Assembly (NCBI RefSeq): GCF_028532725.1
Contig: NZ_JAQKGU010000001.1
Span: 496,001-560,000, forward strand
Reading direction: 5' to 3'
Length of the DNA stretch: 64,000 bases
From: Desulfovibrio sp. Fe33
GTDB taxonomy: Bacteria; Desulfobacterota; Desulfovibrionia; Desulfovibrionales; Desulfovibrionaceae
In this document: positions 38,523 to 46,893 of the stretch, one piece after another
Position numbering within the stretch: the first letter of the stretch is position 1
How the letters are laid out: each line of letters begins with the position of its first letter
Program-made: the position numbers and the translations under genes
The notes under the pieces: model-generated
The model's input: only the letters and a program-made list of their open reading frames with translations
Databases searched by the model: none
What the model was told of the DNA's origin: nothing

Positions 38523-41051
38523 TTATTCTTCTTTGCCGTGAATCAGGGAATACAGCGCGCCCTTTTTTTCCAGAAGCTCCTGGTATGCGCCCTGTTCCAC
38601 TATGCGGCCCGCCTTGAGGACCACCACCTTGTCGTAGTGCGGCAGCATGTCCAGGCGGTGGATGACCGCCAGGACCGTGGACTTGCCCTTCCAGTTGTTG
38701 GTCAGGATGTTCTGCACCCGGGCCTGGGACTTGTTGTCCAGGGCGGCCGTGGCCTCGTCCAGGATGAGGACGGGCGGCGCCTTGAGCAGGGTCCGGGCCA
38801 GAGCCACCTTTTGCCGCTGTCCCCCGGACAGCCGGTCGCCCATGGAACCCACCTGGAAGTTGAGGCCCATCTCCACCACCGGCTCCAGGGAGCCTTGCAT
38901 TATCAACGCCTGCATGATCCGGTGGTTGATCTCCTCCTCGGCCCCCTGCGCATCCGAGCGCACACGGCCGAACAGGATGTTGTCCTGGATGTTCAGGGAG
39001 TCGATGTACTCGTCTTGGCAGAAGAAGGTGAAGGCCTTGGGGTAGAGTTCCGTAACCAGGGTCATGAAGTCCTGGCGGGAGCGGACCACCCGGTTGGCGA
39101 ATCCCTTGTCCAGGGGCACCTGCTTGTGGATGCCGGGGGTGTATGCCATGGCCAGCTTGAGGATGAGGCCCTTTTCCTGTTCGGACAGGGGCTCCCCGGA
39201 ATCGAGGCGGTTGGCCGTCTTCTGGTATTCGCCGTATTCCTCTTCGGGAATGGGGCACTTTCGGAAATCCTCGTGGGAAGGCTCCGGTCCCAGTTCGTCC
39301 GTGACCATGCGGGTAAGGGTTTCGCCAAGAACGATCAAATGCGCCATCAACCCGTGATTTTCGAGGAACTGCTGGAACTCGGGGTGGGCATGGAGATGCT
39401 CCTGGTCGAACTGCTCGGCATTGGCCGCGCCGAAGGCGATGTTTTCGGCCACGGTCATGTAGCGGGAGTATGAGTCGGTGTTGAAGAACTCGATGTGTTC
39501 GGCGACGTCGGCATACATGCCCGCCTCGCCTTCCTGGAATTCGCGGCGGGAGGCCAGGATAGCCTCCTTGAGGGACTCGTTGTTCGCTTCGGGGTCAAGC
39601 TTGGAGCGCATGGCTGCGGCCAGCACGTCGGTAAACAGCCCCACCTGTTGGGATATCTTGATGAGATCATCCAGGCTGGGCTCTTCGCCGCCGGGACAGC
39701 TTCCGCCCTGCATGGCCAGGGATCGGCAGGAGTAAAGGAGGTTTTCCTTGATCGTGCCGTCGAAGATGAACGGGTGCTGGGCCACCATGCCGAGGTTGTA
39801 GGAGATGTCCTGTTTGGTCAGCTCCGAGACCTCGCGCCCGCCGAGCAGGATGGAGCCGCTGGTGTATTTGTAGAGCTGGGCGACGCACAGGGCCAGGGTG
39901 GATTTGCCCGAGCCGGAGAAGCCCACCAGGGCCACATGTTCGCCGCCTTCGACGCGGAGGGTAATGTTGTCGAGCAGCCGGACGTTGCCGCCCACCACGA
40001 AGGAGAGATCGCGGATGTCCACGTCGTTGTCCAGGATGTACGGGGCGCGGCCTTCGGCGGTCTGCTTGAATTCGGGCGAGTGGTCGAAGGCCCGCATGAT
40101 CTGGTTGTAGCGCACCGAACTGTCCTGGTAGACTTGCCAGAATTCCATGAGCTCCTTCCACGGGTCGTAGAGCTTTTCGTAGGCGGACAGGAAGGCCACG
40201 ATGGCGCCCACGTCGAACCGGCCCTGGATGGCGTACCAGCCGCCGATGAGGAAGAGGACGAAGGGCCCCAGGCTCATGAAGAAGTTGTTCACGAACTTGA
40301 TGCCGAACTTGATGCCGTTTTGCAGAACCGTGGCCTTGTAGAGCTTGTTCAGCACATTGGAAAAGCGCTGCCGCTCAAGCGGGATCGAGGCGTTGGAGTG
40401 AACTTCGTGCACGCCGGACACCGCTTCGCCCACCAGGCCGGATAACGTCTGGGTGTGCTCTATGCGGCTGCGGTTGGCCCTGCGGAAGTATTTCTGGATG
40501 CGCGGCAGGACGAAGAGCTCCACCGGGTAGATGGAAATGGAAATCAGCCCGATGGTCGGGTTGAGGTTTATCATGTACCCGGCCATGGCGAGGAAGGTCA
40601 GGATGTTGACCGCCGGTACGGCCACGGCCTGGCCGACGAAGGTCGCTACCGGGATGAACTCGGTTATCAGGTAGGAAATGACGTTGCCGGGCGAGGTGCG
40701 GCGGTAGAACTGGATCGGCAGGGAGAGCAGGTGGTCGTAGAGCCGTTCGCGGATGGTTTTCAGGGCCCGCTCGCCGATGTGCACCTGCATCAGGTTGATG
40801 AGAAACTTGAGCACCCCGGCCAGGGTTACGGCGCCGATGTAGAGGGCGCAGTAACGCCACAGGGCAGGGATATCCTTCATGCCGATGGCCTGGTTGATGA
40901 TCCGCTTCTGCATCTCCAGCGGGACCACGCGCATGGCCACGGTGATGACGATGATGCCCACCACGGCGAGCTGGAGCGGAATGCTTTTGTACAGCACCCA
41001 GGAATAAAGGGACGTCTTGGTGATTCGCTTGCTGTCGTTGGGGTGTGGCAT
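38523..41051 (-). CDS. ABC exporter with large insertion in the ATPase domain
   Basis: The 842-residue protein has an exporter-type transmembrane domain (about residues 25-320, five to six helices). The ATPase domain has Walker A GFSGSGKST (377-385), Q-loop at Gln425 (MVAQHPF), signature LSGGQ (741-745) and Walker B VLILDEA (761-767). Between Q-loop and signature there are about 316 residues, compared with roughly 60 in standard exporters. This inserted part repeats an EN-hydrophobic-x-FG pattern three times (ENLLYS 436, ENIAFG 536, DNILFG 691). The D-loop (TAALD) and H-loop (IHRLD) are normal. It probably dimerises. Substrate unknown. Confidence 0.92.
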   Translation of the reverse strand: MPHPNDSKRITKTSLYSWVLYKSIPLQLAVVGIIVITVAMRVVPLEMQKRIINQAIGMKDIPALWRYCALYIGAVTLAGVLKFLINLMQVHIGERALKTIRERLYDHLLSLPIQFYRRTSPGNVISYLITEFIPVATFVGQAVAVPAVNILTFLAMAGYMINLNPTIGLISISIYPVELFVLPRIQKYFRRANRSRIEHTQTLSGLVGEAVSGVHEVHSNASIPLERQRFSNVLNKLYKATVLQNGIKFGIKFVNNFFMSLGPFVLFLIGGWYAIQGRFDVGAIVAFLSAYEKLYDPWKELMEFWQVYQDSSVRYNQIMRAFDHSPEFKQTAEGRAPYILDNDVDIRDLSFVVGGNVRLLDNITLRVEGGEHVALVGFSGSGKSTLALCVAQLYKYTSGSILLGGREVSELTKQDISYNLGMVAQHPFIFDGTIKENLLYSCRSLAMQGGSCPGGEEPSLDDLIKISQQVGLFTDVLAAAMRSKLDPEANNESLKEAILASRREFQEGEAGMYADVAEHIEFFNTDSYSRYMTVAENIAFGAANAEQFDQEHLHAHPEFQQFLENHGLMAHLIVLGETLTRMVTDELGPEPSHEDFRKCPIPEEEYGEYQKTANRLDSGEPLSEQEKGLILKLAMAYTPGIHKQVPLDKGFANRVVRSRQDFMTLVTELYPKAFTFFCQDEYIDSLNIQDNILFGRVRSDAQGAEEEINHRIMQALIMQGSLEPVVEMGLNFQVGSMGDRLSGGQRQKVALARTLLKAPPVLILDEATAALDNKSQARVQNILTNNWKGKSTVLAVIHRLDMLPHYDKVVVLKAGRIVEQGAYQELLEKKGALYSLIHGKEE

Positions 41052-41213
41052 GGGGCATCCGCTTTTTCAGGTTTTGGACACTTCGGGTATAAACGCTCAA
41101 GCCTGCTTTTCCAAGTATAATAACGGAAAAAGCAGGAACTGCGGTGGACATTTGTCCCACATCTATGCTCAAAGGGCAGAGAAAGGGCATGATGAAAACC
41201 GTCCGGTAAGCGT

Positions 41214-43808
41214 ATGAAAATAACCATCAGGGTCAAATTCTTTGCGGTGCTTCTGGCCTTCAGCCTGGCGCCCATCTTCCTTTCGCGGGGCATCACTGGC
41301 CGTGCTTCTCAGGACGTTGTCGCGAAGACCTCGCACCAGACCCGGCAGGAATTGCTCGGCATCATGGCCGACGAGTTCGAGTTCTCGGCCTCTTCTCTCC
41401 TGGCCCTGCTGCAACGCAGTTCGGAGGCCATGCGGCTGGCCGCCATTGGCGCGGCAAGGGATGTCGACATTGCGCTTGCCGGGAACAAAAAGGTTCCCGA
41501 GAGCGAAATATACTTCGCCATGGATTTCGGCGATCCGGACCGGACTCCGTCCGACGCGGCCCGGCGGCGGGGGTATGCCCGGCGAACCATGGGCAACCGC
41601 CAGCAGCTCATTCAGGTCAGCTTCGATTACCCGACCTTCCATCTGCCCCACATGGGGAACAGGGCTTCTGCGGAACCGGAGATGCGCCGCTTGCTCGCCG
41701 CCATGCCCGTCGTCAAGACCATCTACCAGAACCTGCCCGAGTACCCGTTTTGGATCAACGTGATACTGGAGTCGGGCGTGATGATGACCTACCCCGGCCA
41801 CGGCATGTTGCCCGGCATGTACGACGCCAGGGACCAGGAGTGGTATCGCAGGGTCCGCAATTCCGAGAAGTGCGAATGGGCGCACAGCGTGGACCCGGCC
41901 AGCCGTTTTCTCGTCAACACCGTGGTTTATCCCCTGAAAGACGGTGACGGCCGTTTCCTCGGAGCCGTGTCCGTCGACGCCCCGGCCCATTCGATGCTGC
42001 CGGACCGCCGCCTTGAGGCCCGCTGGGGAGGGAAAGTGCGGACCTATCTTGTGGAACGCATCCCCAAAGGCGAACCCGTGGACCGGGGACTGCCCATTCT
42101 GGTCCAGCTTGAATCCAACACCATGGGGCACGCTCACTGGACAGGCGCCGTGGAGCAGGAAAGGCTGGTTTTTGACGATACCGAGGAATATCACGCCCTG
42201 CTGAACTCCCTGGACACCCGCGAGACCGGCGTGGCCGACGTGTCCATCGGGGGCGAGCCCTTCCTGTGCGCCTTCGCCTCCGCCCCGACCACCTCGTTTC
42301 TGGTCATCGCGCCCAAAAGCGTGGTGGCCAAGCTGCCCGACGAGGTTACCGCGGGTTTGCGGGACGTGTTCGACGAGATGCGCAATCTGTCGTTGATTAT
42401 CTCCGGGATCATGCTGTTCGTCACCGGGCTTTTCGCCTGGTTCGGCTCGCGGGCCATTACCCGGCCCATTTACGGAATGATCGAGCTGGCCCGGCGGCTG
42501 ACGCGAGGAGATTTCGGCGCGCGCATGGACTACCACGCCGGCGACGAGCGCGACGACCTCATACTTTCCCTCAACGAGATGGGGCCGAAGCTCAAGGAAC
42601 TCATGCACCTTAACCGGGACATGGAGGTCGCGCAGGAGGTGCAGCGGCTGCTCCTGCCCGGCGCGGAGCCGGACTTGGCCGGATACGACATTTCCGGGGG
42701 CATTATCTATTGCGACAAGACCGGCGGCGATTATTACGATTTTCTCCATGTCTGTTCGGATGAAGGGGCCTCCGGCTTGGCCGTGATCCTCGGCGACGTG
42801 TCCGGGCACGGCGTGCCGTCGGCTCTGGTCATGGCCGCCGCCAGGGGCCAGTTGCACACCCTGTCGGATTTCGCCATGGCCCCGCATGAGCGGGTTGCGA
42901 CCATCAACCGCGTGCTTAGTCGCGACCTGGACGGGACCGGCCGCTTCCTGACCCTGTTCTATCTCCAGCTCGAAGCGGGCTCGGGCCGCGTCCGATGGGT
43001 CCGGGCCGGGCATGATCCCGCCATTCGCTACAATCCGGCTGAAGACTCCTTCGGCGAGCTCAAGGGCGAGGGCATCCCCCTGGGCGTGGTCGGGGATTTC
43101 GTCTATCAGACCAACGAATCCTTCCTGGAAGAAGGGGATGTGCTGGTTCTGGCCACGGACGGCGTCTGGGAGGCTCGGAATCGGGCTGGGGAAATGTTCG
43201 GCAAACAGAGAATGCTTGCCATTGTCAGGGAGAATGCCCATAAAACTGCGGAGGAGATCCGTCTGGCCATGCTGGCCGGAGTGGAGGCATTTCAGGCCAA
43301 TGGCCAGGAAGACGACATCGCCGTCGTCGTGGTCAAAAAGGGGGCGGGAGCCAGGCCAATGACACGGCATTCGATAACCTTCCGCATGTCCAACAAGGAA
43401 AACTGCTTCAAGCGCTTCCGGCCCAAGGTGGAGGCGTTCGGAGCTGAGCATGGACTGCATCCCAAGATCGTCTTCCAACTCACCCTGATTTTGGACGAGC
43501 TGATAACAAACATTATTTCCTACGGGTACGCCGACTTCGACGAGCATCCCATCGACGCGACCGTCGCGCTCGAAGGCGACCTGCTGACCATTATGGTGGA
43601 GGATGACGCCGAGCCCTTCAATATTCTGGAGGCCCCGGAGCCCGAACTGGAATTGCCCTTGGAGGAGCGTTCCAAGCCCGTTGGCGGCCTGGGCGTCCAC
43701 CTGGTCAAGAGTATGGTCCAAGACATTCATTACAAACGAGAAAACGGAAAGAACGTTCTGACGTTGAACAAGGACATCGGCAAGGCCTGCTGCGCCGCAA
43801 AGGGCTAG
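41214..43808 (+). CDS. sensor-PP2C phosphatase-HATPase partner-switch protein
   Basis: The 864-residue protein joins several modules. There is an N-terminal helix (about 7-27), a dCache-like extracellular sensor (up to about 390, including PLKDGDGRFLGAVSVD near 240), a second helix (393-411) and a HAMP linker (411-465). The SpoIIE phosphatase domain has GGDYYD (504-509), GDVSGHG (527-533), ATDGVWE (647-653) and DDIAVVVV (700-707). The last 140 residues form an anti-sigma-type ATP-binding kinase with N-box DELITNIISYGY (761-772) and G-box GGLGVHLV (824-831). It both phosphorylates and dephosphorylates the STAS protein encoded 19 bases downstream. This is a compact partner-switching module. Confidence 0.92.
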   Translation: MKITIRVKFFAVLLAFSLAPIFLSRGITGRASQDVVAKTSHQTRQELLGIMADEFEFSASSLLALLQRSSEAMRLAAIGAARDVDIALAGNKKVPESEIYFAMDFGDPDRTPSDAARRRGYARRTMGNRQQLIQVSFDYPTFHLPHMGNRASAEPEMRRLLAAMPVVKTIYQNLPEYPFWINVILESGVMMTYPGHGMLPGMYDARDQEWYRRVRNSEKCEWAHSVDPASRFLVNTVVYPLKDGDGRFLGAVSVDAPAHSMLPDRRLEARWGGKVRTYLVERIPKGEPVDRGLPILVQLESNTMGHAHWTGAVEQERLVFDDTEEYHALLNSLDTRETGVADVSIGGEPFLCAFASAPTTSFLVIAPKSVVAKLPDEVTAGLRDVFDEMRNLSLIISGIMLFVTGLFAWFGSRAITRPIYGMIELARRLTRGDFGARMDYHAGDERDDLILSLNEMGPKLKELMHLNRDMEVAQEVQRLLLPGAEPDLAGYDISGGIIYCDKTGGDYYDFLHVCSDEGASGLAVILGDVSGHGVPSALVMAAARGQLHTLSDFAMAPHERVATINRVLSRDLDGTGRFLTLFYLQLEAGSGRVRWVRAGHDPAIRYNPAEDSFGELKGEGIPLGVVGDFVYQTNESFLEEGDVLVLATDGVWEARNRAGEMFGKQRMLAIVRENAHKTAEEIRLAMLAGVEAFQANGQEDDIAVVVVKKGAGARPMTRHSITFRMSNKENCFKRFRPKVEAFGAEHGLHPKIVFQLTLILDELITNIISYGYADFDEHPIDATVALEGDLLTIMVEDDAEPFNILEAPEPELELPLEERSKPVGGLGVHLVKSMVQDIHYKRENGKNVLTLNKDIGKACCAAKG

Positions 43809-43827
43809 GAACGTCACGGAGGAAGAA

Positions 43828-44160
43828 ATGGCTTTGAATCAGATAGAAGAAGGCGGGGTTGTCATCCTTGCCGTGGACGGCAACCTTGACGGCGAAGGCA
43901 CGAACGCCCTTGAGGAGAAAGTCCTGGCTCTGCTAGACAACGGCGTCACCAGTCTGCTTTTTGATTTTTCCGGTCTGGACTATATCAACAGTTCCGGGCT
44001 GCGCATTCTGGTCCTCGCCTACCAGCGTCTCAAGAAGAATTCCGGCACTGTGGCCATCTGCGGGGTCAAGGACTACATTCAGGAAGTTTTCGAAGTCTCC
44101 GGCTACGACAAGATCTTCCCCCTCTACACCACGCGCGCCGACGCGCTTGGAGCCGTCTAG
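43828..44160 (+). CDS. STAS-domain anti-sigma-factor antagonist
   Basis: The 110-residue protein is a single STAS domain: VVILAVDGNLDGEGTNALEEKV, then LLFDFSGLDYINSSGLRILVLAYQRLKK with the phosphorylatable Ser55 (NSSGLR) at the site equivalent to SpoIIAA Ser58, and VAICGVKDYIQEVFEVSGYDKIFPLY. It is the obvious substrate of the kinase and phosphatase domains encoded by the preceding gene, 19 bp upstream. No sigma factor or anti-sigma gene follows, so its output target is elsewhere. It could also serve the membrane phosphatase at 8050. Confidence 0.95.
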   Translation: MALNQIEEGGVVILAVDGNLDGEGTNALEEKVLALLDNGVTSLLFDFSGLDYINSSGLRILVLAYQRLKKNSGTVAICGVKDYIQEVFEVSGYDKIFPLYTTRADALGAV

Positions 44161-44321
44161 GACGCATCGGCGGCTTCGCTCTCCGGAGGGTGCGCATGTC
44201 CGTCGGCGGGCTTTCGTCGCGTCGCGGCCGACCGGTTTTCGGCCTCCGCATGGACACTGCGCCGCCGGCAACGCTCCCTCACCCGCGTTCCGAAAAAAAG
44301 TGAGAACGGTTTTTGTGGTTG

Positions 44322-44353
44322 AAGCCTCCGTCGAGTCGTCGGCGGGGGCTTTT
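44322..44353 (+). terminator. possible terminator of the STAS operon
   Basis: An AGCC...GGCT stem with inner CCG/CGG and CGA/TCG pairs around GTCG, then four T. It starts about 160 bp after the STAS stop, which is distant, so its role is uncertain. Confidence 0.45.
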
Positions 44354-44376
44354 CTGCTGTGCGGGATATGGGCGGG

Positions 44377-45435
44377 CTATTCTTTTTCCCTATCCAGCAG
44401 AGCCCTTTTGCGGGCAAGCCCCCAGCGATACCCGGCGAGGTCGCCTGATTTGCGGCGCGCCCGGTGGCAGGGAACGGCCACGGCCAGGGGGTTGGCGGCG
44501 CAGGCCGCGGCCACGGCCCGGACTGCTTCGGGTTGGCCCATGGCGAGGGCGATGTCGGTATAGGAGCGGGTCTCGCCCGGCGGTATGCGGGTCAGTTCGC
44601 GCCAGACGCGTTGCTGGAACGCGGTGCCCTGGATGTCGAGCGGCAGGTCGAGGGCCTCCGCCGGACGGCGGATGAAGTCGGCGACCTCCTGGAGGAGCGG
44701 GGCGAGTTCGGTTTGCCCGTCGCGGATGTCCGCTGCGGGAAAGCGGTCGAGGAGGGCCTGCGCCAGGGCTTCGGGAGAGTCGCCGAATTCGATGGCGCAG
44801 ACGCCCCGGTCGGTGAATCCGGCCAGGACCGGGCCGAGGAAGGATTCGGCCACAGCGAAGCGGATGGTCATGCCCCTGCCGCCCTTGCGGTAGACTGCGG
44901 CGTCCATGCCGAGGGTCAGGGCGGCGCGTTCGTAGAACCGGCTCGGGGAGCCGAAGCCAGCGTCATGGATGGCCTCGGTCACGGATCGGCCCTGCGCCAG
45001 GGCGCTGCGGACGCGTTCATCCTGCATGGCCCGCGCGTATTCCCTGGGCGAGATTCCCGTGTGCGCCTTGAAGAGCCGCTGGAAGTGGGAAGAGCTCAGT
45101 CCCGCGTCTTCGGCCAGCGCGGCGAGGGGCGGGGGCGCGTCATCCCTGATCGCCCGCTCGATGGTCCGGCAGGCGGCGACAGTGCGTGCGGAGGCAATAT
45201 TCCGGTGGGCCGGATCGTCCGGCCTGCATCGCCTGCATGGGCGAAATCCGGCGTCCTCGGCCTGGGCCGGGGTGTCGAAGAAAAGCACGTTTTCCGGCCT
45301 GGGGGAGCGGGAGGGGCATCCGGGAAGGCAGTACACGCCGGTGGTCTTGACCGCGTAGCAGAAGCCCCCGGCGGAAGCGTCCCGGTTCATGACCGCGTGG
45401 AGACGGGCCTTTCGTATGGTCTCTTTGTGGGACAT
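44377..45435 (-). CDS. ada: bifunctional Ada-type DNA methylation repair regulator
   Basis: The start at 45435 aligns the protein with E. coli Ada; an upstream ATG at 45489 would add 18 residues. The N-terminal Zn domain has Cys36, Cys40, Cys67 and Cys70 in TTGVYCLPGCPSR and GFRPCRRCRPD, where the first cysteine is the phosphotriester methyl acceptor. An AraC-type helix-turn-helix follows (LAEDAGLSSSHFQRLFKAHTG). The C-terminal O6-methylguanine transferase contains AVPCHR with Cys323, and the following RRKSGDLAGYRWG. The complete 352-residue set suggests an intact adaptive response. Its regulated gene (such as alkA) is not nearby. Confidence 0.95.
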   Translation of the reverse strand: MSHKETIRKARLHAVMNRDASAGGFCYAVKTTGVYCLPGCPSRSPRPENVLFFDTPAQAEDAGFRPCRRCRPDDPAHRNIASARTVAACRTIERAIRDDAPPPLAALAEDAGLSSSHFQRLFKAHTGISPREYARAMQDERVRSALAQGRSVTEAIHDAGFGSPSRFYERAALTLGMDAAVYRKGGRGMTIRFAVAESFLGPVLAGFTDRGVCAIEFGDSPEALAQALLDRFPAADIRDGQTELAPLLQEVADFIRRPAEALDLPLDIQGTAFQQRVWRELTRIPPGETRSYTDIALAMGQPEAVRAVAAACAANPLAVAVPCHRARRKSGDLAGYRWGLARKRALLDREKE

Positions 45436-45509
45436 GGAGGCAGAATACCCACATGCGCCCGGCAAAACCATCCGTTTCTTGCGGCGCAATCCCGTCCCGG
45501 ACGATGGCT

Positions 45510-45546
45510 AAAAGAAAGCCCGCCCATCCTTTCGGGATGGGCGGGC
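45510..45546 (-). terminator. intrinsic terminator of the LysM gene
   Basis: GCCCGCCCATCC and its complement flank a five-base loop (12-bp stem). On the minus strand the stem is followed by a T-rich run (TTTCTTTT). It lies about 24 bp after the stop at 45570 and is a textbook structure. Confidence 0.85.
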
Positions 45547-45569
45547 CTGTATGGCTGGTGAGGCTGGCC

Positions 45570-46046
45570 TTAGAAGCTGAAACCGAGCGCAGCGCGCATC
45601 TCAGCAGGAATCATGGCATCCTGGCCGGGCTCGAGAGCCTTCCAGGGCGCACCGGCCTGCTTGCGGGAAGCCTTCACGTCTTCAAGGTCGAAGCCGTAAC
45701 GGGGCACGTCGAACTGCTGACCGGGATAGATCAGGTCAGGGTTGCTGATCTTGTCACGGTTGGCCTTGTAGATCAGGGGCCACATGAACGGATCGTTGTA
45801 AACGTGCTTGTACTCGGAGATCCACCACAGGCATTCGCCCTTGGTGACGGTGTGGGTTACAGGCAGAGCGTCGTATTCGGCCTTGTAGACGGCCATGGGG
45901 TCGACCACAGGGGCCGGAGCGGGCTGCTCGACGACGACTTCCTTCTCTTCGACCACAACCACTTCGGGTTCGGTCTGGACCTTTTTGGAACAACCCCATG
46001 CGAACACTACGCACAGGGCGATTGTCAGCAAGAATAATTTTTTCAT
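45570..46046 (-). CDS. LysM-domain lipoprotein
   Basis: The ATG following GAGGAGG gives 158 residues. A lipoprotein signal ends at Cys19 (VVFAWGCSKK). A Glu/Val-rich and Pro-rich spacer follows (VVVVEEKEVVVEQPAPAP), and then a LysM motif: HTVTKGECLWWISEYKHVYNDPFMWPLIYKANRDKISNPDLIYPGQQFDVP. LysM binds peptidoglycan GlcNAc, so it should sit in the outer or inner membrane tethered to the wall. The CxWWISE wording is typical of a family common in deltaproteobacteria. A strong terminator follows. Confidence 0.93.
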   Translation of the reverse strand: MKKLFLLTIALCVVFAWGCSKKVQTEPEVVVVEEKEVVVEQPAPAPVVDPMAVYKAEYDALPVTHTVTKGECLWWISEYKHVYNDPFMWPLIYKANRDKISNPDLIYPGQQFDVPRYGFDLEDVKASRKQAGAPWKALEPGQDAMIPAEMRAALGFSF

Positions 46047-46099
46047 TAACGGCCTCCTCAAAATAAAGCTCGGTTAGCAATTTCCAGCCAGGAGCTGGA

Positions 46100-46870
46100 T
46101 CATGTACTTATTCTCTCCGCCCAATTATCAATAATTTTCTTTTCTTGCAACACCATTTTGCTGGCCGGATTTGCCCGGATGGCCTCATCCATGGCCTGTT
46201 CCGCCTCGTCGACCCAGCCTCCCAGGCGCAGGCTGCGGCTGGCCAGAATGTACATGCGTTCGGGCTCGTTTCCGTAGATGGCGAAGATGAGTCCCTCGTA
46301 CTCGGCGTCGAAGACGGACCGGACCAGTTCGTTCTGGGAGAAGATGTAGCGGGCCAGCAGGACGTTGTCGCTGTAGCGGCGCAGATAATAGGGCAGCAGT
46401 TGGCGGCCTTTGGCGATGATGAACCGGATGCGGTCGATCTCGCGGCGCATGGACTCCTCGGTCTGGTTGAGGACCTGGAAGAGCTGCGCGGTGACGTCCT
46501 TTTCGGAGTTGTTCAGTTCGCCTTCGTAGAGCCGGTGGAACCATGGGGCGTAGTTCTGCTTCTGGTAGGCGTCCTCCTTGAGCTTCAGGGTCTCGTGGAA
46601 GATGTATCCCAAGGCCCAGTCGAGGAACTGGCCGCCCAGTTGCGCGTGCGGGTCGTTGCGGAAGACGTGGTGGGCGGTGTCTTTCATGCGCCACAGGAGG
46701 CCCTTGTTCATTTCGCTGCCGACAAGGTCCTTGAGCACGTCGAATTCGACGGTGCCGTCCTCGTCGAAGCGGATGAACTGCCGCTCCAACTGGTCGCACG
46801 CCTGGCAGAAGAACTTGAACAGGTCCCGGACGAATTCCGGGTGCTTGGCCTGTATCCATGCTTTCGACAT
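46100..46870 (-). CDS. conserved-looking protein of unknown function
   Basis: Start at MSKAWIQAKHPE (46870) gives 256 residues; longer frames upstream are shadows of the histidine kinase. The protein is largely alpha-helical, rich in aromatic and charged residues (DLFKFFCQACDQLERQFIRFDEDG, YAPWFHRLYEGELNNSEKDV, LPYYLRRYSDNVLLARYIFSQNELVRSV). It lacks a signal or membrane segment. I do not recognise a family. It lies 23 bp after the histidine kinase stop in the same operon, and is therefore a candidate partner for that signalling protein. Confidence 0.7.
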   Translation of the reverse strand: MSKAWIQAKHPEFVRDLFKFFCQACDQLERQFIRFDEDGTVEFDVLKDLVGSEMNKGLLWRMKDTAHHVFRNDPHAQLGGQFLDWALGYIFHETLKLKEDAYQKQNYAPWFHRLYEGELNNSEKDVTAQLFQVLNQTEESMRREIDRIRFIIAKGRQLLPYYLRRYSDNVLLARYIFSQNELVRSVFDAEYEGLIFAIYGNEPERMYILASRSLRLGGWVDEAEQAMDEAIRANPASKMVLQEKKIIDNWAERIST

Positions 46871-46893
46871 GACGATAGTCTCCGTGGTTTGCG

